Below are positions 57,979-64,000 of a stretch of DNA of 64,000 nucleotides, in pieces. A program made the position numbers and the translations under genes. This DNA is from Calothrix sp. HK-06 (GTDB taxonomy: Bacteria > Cyanobacteriota > Cyanobacteriia > Cyanobacteriales > Nostocaceae), in NCBI RefSeq assembly GCF_001904745.1, contig NZ_MRCD01000004.1, positions 1 to 64,000 on the forward strand, in the 5' to 3' direction. How positions within the stretch are numbered: the stretch's first letter is position 1; each line of letters starts with the position of its first letter. Below the pieces are notes generated by a model. That model made no database searches, had not been told where the DNA came from, and was given only the letters and a program-made list of their open reading frames with translations.

Positions 57979-59817
57979 ATGTTATGTTCTTATTTATTTA
58001 CTGGCGTGAAACCCCTTTTAGGATTATTCTTAATCAGTTCAATACTCACCCCCTATAGCGTTTTGGCTTTGGGACAATCCCTTAAGGTTGTTTACCCGCA
58101 AACCAATTACAAAACAAGTGCCGATAGAATCTTCTTCATTGGCACGGCGCCGTCAACCGGACAAGTTTTCATTAATGGTAAGCTAATCAAAAGAAGTCAT
58201 AGTGGTCATTTTGCACCAAGCTTACCGCTCTCGATTGGGGAAAATAATTTTACAATTCGTTACCAAAATCAAGAATTGTTGATAAAAGTAACGCGGTTGA
58301 GTTTACAACCCGAAATCCCCAGTAGAACTGCTTTTGCTCTAAATTCTCTCACACCAGCAGTTGATATTGCCCGATTACCAGGAGAAACTGTATGTTTTAG
58401 TGCCGTTGCACCTCCTGCAACAAAAGTCTCTGTCAAACTTGGTTTACAAACAATTTCTCTTTTACCTCAACCACAAATTGCACAACTTCCAGATAATAAA
58501 GCAGCTTTAACAGGAAGGAACCAACCAATTGCGAGTTCGAGCGTTAGTAAGTATGAAGGTTGTACCACTGTTGGGCTTAATCAAATACGAGACAATAACA
58601 CCATTAAAAGTACAGTTATTCCAGATACTCCCACTTTGATTGAGTTAGGTAAACCGGAATTCCAACTAACTATTAACGGTAAGACTGTTACCCAAACTGG
58701 TACTGGTAATATTACCGTACTTCCTCAAGCGCAATTACAAGTAGCTGAAGTTACATCCGACGCGGGTGTCGCAAGAACTGGGCCAAGTACCGACTTTTCT
58801 CGGCTTACACCTCTACCAAAAGGTACAAGAGTTTCTATTACCGGAAGAGACGGTGATTGGTTACGCTTAGATTACGGTGCCTGGATTAATAGTAAAGAGA
58901 CTCGTATTATACCAGGTAGTGTAGCACCACGCACAATTATTCGCAGTGTTGGCTATCGGAATTTACAGGGCAAAACTGAGATAGTTTTTCCTCTACAGGT
59001 GCCTGTTCCTGTCAGCATCCAGCAAGGTGACAAGTCTCTAACTTTGACTATTTATAACACCACTGCACAAACCGATACGTTCCGCACTGACAATAACCCA
59101 ATTATTTCACGTCTCGATTGGCAACAAGTCAACCCAAATCAAGTTCAATACACTTTCAACCTCAAGACAAATCAACAGTGGGGTTACAAACTTCGCTATG
59201 AAGGCACTAGCTTAGTTTTAACAATGCGTCACCCCCCCACTAAAACTGGACGCAAACCATTATCTGGTGTCAAAGTACTACTCGACCCAGGACATGGTGG
59301 GACTGAATCTGGCGCCAGTGGTCCAGAAGGTACTTTGGAAAAAGATGTTAATTTAGTTATTTCTAGGTTAATACGCGACGACTTAATCAAACGTGGTGCC
59401 ACTGTAGTCATGACGCGCAACTCAGATATAGAACTCTCACTAGTTGACCGTCAAAAAATTATTGACGCAGAAGAACCAACAATCGCTTTATCTATTCACC
59501 ATAACTCGCTACCCGATGATGGTGATGCCGAAAACATTAAGGGATTTGGTACGTTTTGGTACAATACGCAAGCACACGACTTAGCTTTATTTCTGCATAA
59601 CTATGTAGTAGAAAAAATTAGGCGCCCTTCGTATGGAGTATTTTGGAATAACTTAGCGCTAACACGTCCCGCTAGCTCTCCATCTGTACTACTAGAGCTA
59701 GGGTTTATGAGTAATCCTAATGAAATAGAACTAATTACGAACCCTGATGACCAAAGGAAGATGGCACGTACTATCTCTAATGGTATTGTCGAGTGGTTTA
59801 AGAAAAATCAGAAATAA
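57979..59817 (+). CDS. N-acetylmuramoyl-L-alanine amidase (AmiC type)
   Basis: The 612-residue protein has an N-terminal hydrophobic signal (GLFLISSILTPYSVLALG), beta-rich segments that may hold an AMIN-like domain, an SH3-type segment (VARTGPSTDFSRLTPLPKGT, GDWLRLDYGAWI), and a C-terminal amidase_3 domain with the zinc motif VLLDPGHGGTESGASG, catalytic Glu in GTLEKDVNL, then ALSIHHNSLPDD and VLLELGFMSNPNE. It cleaves the peptide from glycan in septal peptidoglycan; in filamentous cyanobacteria AmiC enzymes drill the nanopores for septal junctions. It is followed by a strong terminator. Confidence 0.93.
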   Translation: MLCSYLFTGVKPLLGLFLISSILTPYSVLALGQSLKVVYPQTNYKTSADRIFFIGTAPSTGQVFINGKLIKRSHSGHFAPSLPLSIGENNFTIRYQNQELLIKVTRLSLQPEIPSRTAFALNSLTPAVDIARLPGETVCFSAVAPPATKVSVKLGLQTISLLPQPQIAQLPDNKAALTGRNQPIASSSVSKYEGCTTVGLNQIRDNNTIKSTVIPDTPTLIELGKPEFQLTINGKTVTQTGTGNITVLPQAQLQVAEVTSDAGVARTGPSTDFSRLTPLPKGTRVSITGRDGDWLRLDYGAWINSKETRIIPGSVAPRTIIRSVGYRNLQGKTEIVFPLQVPVPVSIQQGDKSLTLTIYNTTAQTDTFRTDNNPIISRLDWQQVNPNQVQYTFNLKTNQQWGYKLRYEGTSLVLTMRHPPTKTGRKPLSGVKVLLDPGHGGTESGASGPEGTLEKDVNLVISRLIRDDLIKRGATVVMTRNSDIELSLVDRQKIIDAEEPTIALSIHHNSLPDDGDAENIKGFGTFWYNTQAHDLALFLHNYVVEKIRRPSYGVFWNNLALTRPASSPSVLLELGFMSNPNEIELITNPDDQRKMARTISNGIVEWFKKNQK

Positions 59818-59823
59818 ATAAAC

Positions 59824-59856
59824 CGGGTTTCGATGCAAAAGAAACCCGATTTTTTA
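59824..59856 (+). terminator. Intrinsic terminator after amidase
   Basis: CGGGTTTC and GAAACCCG arms flank a 9-base loop, then ATTTTTTAG. It shares the GGGTTTC core of the AGAAACCGGGTTTCT repeats, so it is likely a repeat recruited as a terminator. Confidence 0.85.
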
Positions 59857-60566
59857 GGTATAAAAACAGAAAAAGTTCATAAAGATAACTATAAGTAATT
59901 TAAAAGTTTGATAAAGCGTATATTAAGATAGCTTTATATAAAAATATACGAAAAATATGTAAAGAAAGTATTAAGAAGTTGCAAATAGAAGTTCAGTGAG
60001 GTAAGTGCTTGAAATAGCTTGACCTTAGCCATTTATACAGAATCATCTGAGTACAAAAAATTAAGATTAACTTCATAAAGCCAGCTTTATATTATCGTTA
60101 TTTTTAAGTGAATGCCCTAATTGACAAGGGTTAGAGGCTATGCACACACAATTAATTGCTGATACGTTTGTGTATTTTTATTAATTAAACAAAGTTGGTA
60201 TATAAAAATATGGCAATCATGAGATACCTATCTATCAGCAGATGTTGTCTTTATATCGGCGGAGATTGCGTAAGTATCTGACTGTAAAGTTTGTAAGTTT
60301 TTATCCGTAACGGATGATACATTTTCATAAAGTTGTGATTAAATGTTATTACAAAAATATTTTTGGGCATGATAAAACATTTGACTATTTAGTAGTTTTT
60401 GCTACATAATTATTTGTAATGAAATATACAAGCTTAGGTACATTTACCTTAGTGAATGTACTAGATTTCGATGACTCGATAGCATGTGCAATTATTTGTC
60501 TACATATTCAACGTTTGTACGCACTAAAGCGAAAGTTATTTAATAATCTAGTAAGAGGAAAACCCA
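59857..60566. other. 0.7-kb A+T-rich intergenic region upstream of the lectin gene
   Basis: I see no gene or RNA. A degenerate AACGGATG unit occurs near 60310. AAGAGGAAAA just before the GTG of the lectin gene provides its ribosome site. The length suggests extended regulation, but I identify no operator. Confidence 0.5.
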
Positions 60567-62810
60567 GTGTCTAATTCATTAAAGCACCAACTCATAGACT
60601 ACTACCAAAGTCTGTCGCTATCACCAGAATTACCAACTACCCAGTCTAACCCGCCGATATCATCTTCTCCAACTCCGTTAAGTGCTTCTTCTAGTTCAAG
60701 TTCTGCTGTTGCTGCGGATGTTAGTGGGGGGTTGGGAAATATTTCTGGCAACATTAATTACAGAGGTACTACTCCACAAGTTGTTGACTCAGATTTAACT
60801 ATTACAAATGTTGGTACACTCAATGGCGCACGGGTGTTAATTGGTAACTTTGATGCCAGTAAAGACCGTTTAGGTATTGATGGAGCTACAAATGGTAGTA
60901 GCCCAGATGGAGTTAACTGGAACTACGACCAGTCAAGAGGTGTGCTGACCTTAGATTCAGCGACTGCCCTTAGTTCTGATGTTTACCAAGGTTTATTGCG
61001 TCGAGTTACGTATGCGAATACAGATGCAGCCAACCCAGGAGCAGCGCGCAATATTCAGTTCTCTTTAGGTAATTTACTCGCAAATCCAGAAAATGGGCAT
61101 TTTTATCAGTTTGTAACTAATGAAGGCATTTCTTGGAATGATGCTAGAACTGCTACTAATGGTCTTAACTATTTAGGCAAACAAGGATATTTAGCTACAA
61201 TTACCACTCAAGCTGAACAAGACTTTATTCAAAGTCGAGTTAGTGGTAATGGTTGGATAGGCGCCAGTGATGCAGCAGTCGAAGGAGACTGGAGATGGGT
61301 AACGGGGCCTGAAGGTTTAGCAACAAACGACAACGGTGGTACTGGACAACTATATTGGCGAGGAAATAGTACAGGTGCTGCAATTGATGGGCGCTATAAT
61401 AACTGGGATTTACAAAGGGGTGAGCCGAACAACTCTACTGATGGTGGTAAACCTGACGGTGAAGATTATGCCCACATCGTTGGAAATGCGAATGCTGGAA
61501 ATATAGGTAAGTGGAATGACCTTCCTAACCAGCAAGATTACACTAATTTTATTGGTTACAGACCCCAAGGTTACGTCGTTGAGTATGGTGGTTTAGCAAC
61601 AGATTCTTCGCCAACTGTTAGTGCTAGCGTCACACTTAATTTTACTGGTACCGTTGGTAATGCTGGTACTCCTGCTGTTGGTACCTCATCAAGGGTTCCT
61701 AATTTTGGTGGTAATCCCGACGTCAATGGCTTTAATACACCAGAAATACTATGGCGCAATTATGGTAATGGAAGCGTCAGTGGTGAAAATGCTGTTTGGG
61801 GTATTAATTACGACGCTGCAAACCCAACTAACCCCTTTAGCTTGAATACAGACTCAAGACTAACTAAGGCCATTCGAGAAGTCAAAGACACTAATTGGGA
61901 AATTGAAGGTTTGTATGACGTAGATAACAACGGTATTAGTGATATCTTCTGGCGCAACTACAATACAGGTGAAAATGCTGTCTGGTTTATGATATTTGAT
62001 GCCAACACTGGCATTGATGTTGATGTATCTAGTACAACTAGAACTCAGACTCTTCGTCCTGTGGAAGATACAAGCTGGGAAATGGAAGGGGTGACAAACT
62101 TTGGTGGCAGCAGTGGACCTCAGATTCTTTGGCGCAATTACAGAACTGGTGATATAGCTATATGGGCATATAACTATGACCCCAACGTTGCTGGAACTGG
62201 CGCCCTTACTCTTGACCTCAACAGAAGTAAAACTCTTACTCCAAAGGTACCTACTGACTGGACTATCGAAGGCTGGGCTGACTTTAATAATGACGCTATT
62301 CCCGATATTCTCTGGCGTAATTATAGAACTGGCGAAAATGCTATCTGGAAATTAAATAATACTACCACTGGTGACAATCCTTACTTTAATGTCCCTGATG
62401 GGTACGTCATTACTCCCATCGCTGACACTCAGTGGGAAGTTGCGGATGTAATTGACTTCGATGCAGATGGTGTTGCTGATATTCTCTGGCGTAATTATAG
62501 AACTGGCGAAAATGCTATCTGGGGAATGCAAAGTGGCGGTGACTATAACTTAGCCAAGACAAACCCCATTAATACTCCTCCAGTCACAGATACCCAGTGG
62601 CGCCTTGAAGGAACTGCCGACTTTACAGGAGATGGTGTACCTGACTGGGTATGGCGTAACTACCGTACTGGTGAAGATGCAATTTGGCGCATGAAGCGTG
62701 ATGCAAACGACGGCAACCGATATGCCTTTGATGGAGGTTCCTTTATTTATCAGGGTATCGATATAACTTGGGAAATTGAAGGCCCTAGCCCATCACGTGA
62801 TATAATATAA
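60567..62810 (+). CDS. C-type-lectin domain protein with six Trp-rich repeats
   Basis: Of 747 residues, about 1-180 are Ser/Pro- and Gly-rich with a repeat-like beta segment. A C-type-lectin domain follows at about 180-345 (SWNDARTATNGLNYL, NGWIGASDAAVEGDWRWVTG, EPNNSTDGG, KWNDLPNQQDY), with the EPN and WND calcium/sugar motifs. The C-terminal half has six units of about 65 residues, each with (I/V)LWRNYRTGENAIW, separated by DADGVADI-like loops typical of FG-GAP/VCBS-type propeller blades. There is no clear signal peptide. A role as an extracellular calcium-dependent sugar binder is inferred. Confidence 0.85.
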   Translation: MSNSLKHQLIDYYQSLSLSPELPTTQSNPPISSSPTPLSASSSSSSAVAADVSGGLGNISGNINYRGTTPQVVDSDLTITNVGTLNGARVLIGNFDASKDRLGIDGATNGSSPDGVNWNYDQSRGVLTLDSATALSSDVYQGLLRRVTYANTDAANPGAARNIQFSLGNLLANPENGHFYQFVTNEGISWNDARTATNGLNYLGKQGYLATITTQAEQDFIQSRVSGNGWIGASDAAVEGDWRWVTGPEGLATNDNGGTGQLYWRGNSTGAAIDGRYNNWDLQRGEPNNSTDGGKPDGEDYAHIVGNANAGNIGKWNDLPNQQDYTNFIGYRPQGYVVEYGGLATDSSPTVSASVTLNFTGTVGNAGTPAVGTSSRVPNFGGNPDVNGFNTPEILWRNYGNGSVSGENAVWGINYDAANPTNPFSLNTDSRLTKAIREVKDTNWEIEGLYDVDNNGISDIFWRNYNTGENAVWFMIFDANTGIDVDVSSTTRTQTLRPVEDTSWEMEGVTNFGGSSGPQILWRNYRTGDIAIWAYNYDPNVAGTGALTLDLNRSKTLTPKVPTDWTIEGWADFNNDAIPDILWRNYRTGENAIWKLNNTTTGDNPYFNVPDGYVITPIADTQWEVADVIDFDADGVADILWRNYRTGENAIWGMQSGGDYNLAKTNPINTPPVTDTQWRLEGTADFTGDGVPDWVWRNYRTGEDAIWRMKRDANDGNRYAFDGGSFIYQGIDITWEIEGPSPSRDII

Positions 62811-62844
62811 AAGTACTATACGCGCTGTGTAGTAATTTAATGAT

Positions 62845-62879
62845 TATGCAGAGGCGCCTGACTGAGGTGTCTCTGCATA
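62845..62879 (+). terminator. Terminator after the lectin gene
   Basis: TATGCAGAGGCGCCT and AGGTGTCTCTGCATA are complementary with one mismatch around GACTG. A T-run is weak, but position and strength fit termination of the lectin gene. A GGCGCC site lies in one arm. Confidence 0.65.
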
Positions 62880-63808
62880 CTCTATGTCTTCATATTTAAA
62901 TGTCTCCTGTAACACTTTATAAATTCTTTTTAATTTTGCTTCATAATTATTGATTTTTATTTGTGTATTAAGACAATTTTTTCCTAGAAATTCAGGGAAA
63001 AAACGCTTGCTTTACAATTTCTTTATAAAAACTTATTTCTTTCTACACATTAGCTTTACACTAACTATTTAAATTTGAGCAAAATAAAAGATATATTAAA
63101 GCTTGACAATTCGCAGATCTAGGTAGTCACTGTGTCTGATAAATGAGATCGCAGGTCAAGTTGAATACTTTCGCTTTTTCACTCTGAAGTCCTCTGTCAT
63201 GGAGTGTGTTTACTTTGGAGGGATAATGCAATAACTGTGCGTTCCTTTCACCATAGCAGATATCAATGCTGCCTTCCTTGAGATACGTGTAAGCTTTATA
63301 TGTTTATCTTAGGATGAAATCTATTTTGTTTAATTTAAGATTGCTGAGTAGGGATGAATTTTATTTACAAATTCTGCTAGTTGAGGCACCGCTAGAATAA
63401 GTATGTAATATTTCAGTCAAGATAGTTAAAAAATTCTACCTAATGATTGAAGCGCGAATAAAGTTAAACAAAGTTAAATAGGATGTTAAGAGTAAATAGT
63501 TAATACTTCAATCGCCATGAAGCTATGCACTCTGTTTAATTTGATTAACATTAGGAGGACATCAAGTTGATTTAAAATTAACCATTGATTTAAATAGGTA
63601 TTGATAAATCGACACTTATCGTAAATCACGGTGTAACTACAATTGACTAATTTGTAAAAGTATGTGTAGTTTGAGGGATGTCACTATGAATATATAGTTT
63701 TGGCTCAATTTTAATTAATATAAGTTTCGTGTTCCGATTCGACAAGTGGCTAGGCAGGATGATGAGCAAATACGTAAACATTAAATATCACTTGTTTTGA
63801 GAGCGGTG
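62880..63808. other. 0.9-kb A+T-rich intergenic region
   Basis: No gene or repeat recognised on either strand. Several short A+T-rich stretches could be promoter elements (for example TTGACA near 63112), but spacing to a -10 is not convincing. The WecG/TagA gene begins at its right end. Confidence 0.5.
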
Positions 63809-64000
63809 ATGAGGCAAATAAACTTACTAAATGTCAAAATTCATAACATCACAATGGTGGAGCTTTTAGAAAAGCTTTCTCACGGTGGGGTTGTATTTAC
63901 TCCCAACGTTGACCATATTATGAAATTGCAGGAAAATTACGAGTTTTATGATGTGTATCAGGAGGCTGACTACCGAGTTTGCGATAGTAAAGTTTTGATG
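63809..64000 (+). CDS. WecG/TagA/CpsF-family glycosyltransferase, partial
   Basis: The first 64 residues are present and the gene continues past the window. MRQINLLNVKIHNITMVELL, then GGVVFTPNVDHIMKLQ and EADYRVCDSKVLM are the N-terminal motifs of the GT26 family (the TPNVDH and DG/DS segments). These enzymes add ManNAc-type sugars to lipid-linked intermediates in polysaccharide or teichoic-type polymer synthesis. A role in envelope polysaccharide is likely. Confidence 0.85.
   Translation, partial: MRQINLLNVKIHNITMVELLEKLSHGGVVFTPNVDHIMKLQENYEFYDVYQEADYRVCDSKVLM

Overview
The window reads as chromosomal DNA of a filamentous, probably heterocyst-forming cyanobacterium (Nostocales-like). The evidence is a PII protein with the [10 protein letters not shown]-loop, the fused NADPH-thioredoxin reductase/thioredoxin (NTRC), a TPP-riboswitch-controlled thiC, many multidomain signalling proteins (PAS kinases, FHA-kinase, PP2C, J-domain-WD40, NACHT-TPR), heptanucleotide tandem repeats, and several families of short palindromic intergenic repeats. 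The canonical cyanobacterial palindrome GCGATCGC was not seen. GGCGCC occurs about 105 times by eye and looks like an alternate highly iterated palindrome. I cannot name the species.

Layout. 0-6.2 kb: a truncated multi-PAS protein, thiD, a coiled-coil membrane protein, glnB with an upstream NtcA-type site, rdgB, a YgiT-type antitoxin with a truncated toxin partner, and a phosphohexomutase. 6.6-15.6 kb: a minus-strand block of ParM-like and ParR-like genes, a P-loop ATPase and a 1755-residue NACHT-TPR protein; this is the best candidate for an incompletely described conflict or defence system. 15.8-24.6 kb: a frameshifted DedA protein, an oxidoreductase, a CNNM/CorC-type protein, a tRNA-CAU, pyrE, an Uma2 protein, a dynamin-like remnant overlapping an acyl carrier protein, a response-regulator remnant and an orphan antitoxin. 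24.6-26.4 kb: a MITE-like element, thiC and its riboswitch. 26.5-36.3 kb: a J-domain/TPR/WD40 protein, a glycosyltransferase, a broken Tat-exported protein, a pseudouridine synthase, and a signalling run of histidine kinase, zinc-ribbon PP2C and FHA-kinase. 36.3-37.7 kb is gene-free and repeat-rich.

37.7-49.1 kb: a possible two-gene HTH module, then a glycosylation locus. It holds an FkbM-TPR double methyltransferase, a giant methyltransferase-glycosyltransferase separated only by a T9 tract from a TPR/O-GlcNAc-transferase-like frame, a convergent second O-GlcNAc-transferase-like gene, and a type IV pilin. 49.3-51.5 kb is a gene graveyard: a deleted methyltransferase, HigB/HigA-like remnants, a truncated cytosine-5 DNA methyltransferase, and an Uma2 gene that is frameshifted and carries a 45-bp insertion. 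51.5-64 kb returns to intact genes: NTRC, a peptide-type ABC permease, a ROK glucokinase, an internally duplicated small protein, pyrG, an AmiC-type amidase, a C-type-lectin protein with six tryptophan-rich repeats, and the start of a WecG/TagA glycosyltransferase running off the end.

The genes suggest nitrogen signalling (glnB), thiamine synthesis (thiD, thiC), pyrimidine synthesis (pyrE, pyrG), envelope and pilus glycosylation, and Ser/Thr phosphorylation with its reversal. Toxin-antitoxin remnants and dispersed repeats point to repeated small insertions and deletions. All calls come from reading the sequence; no database search was run.
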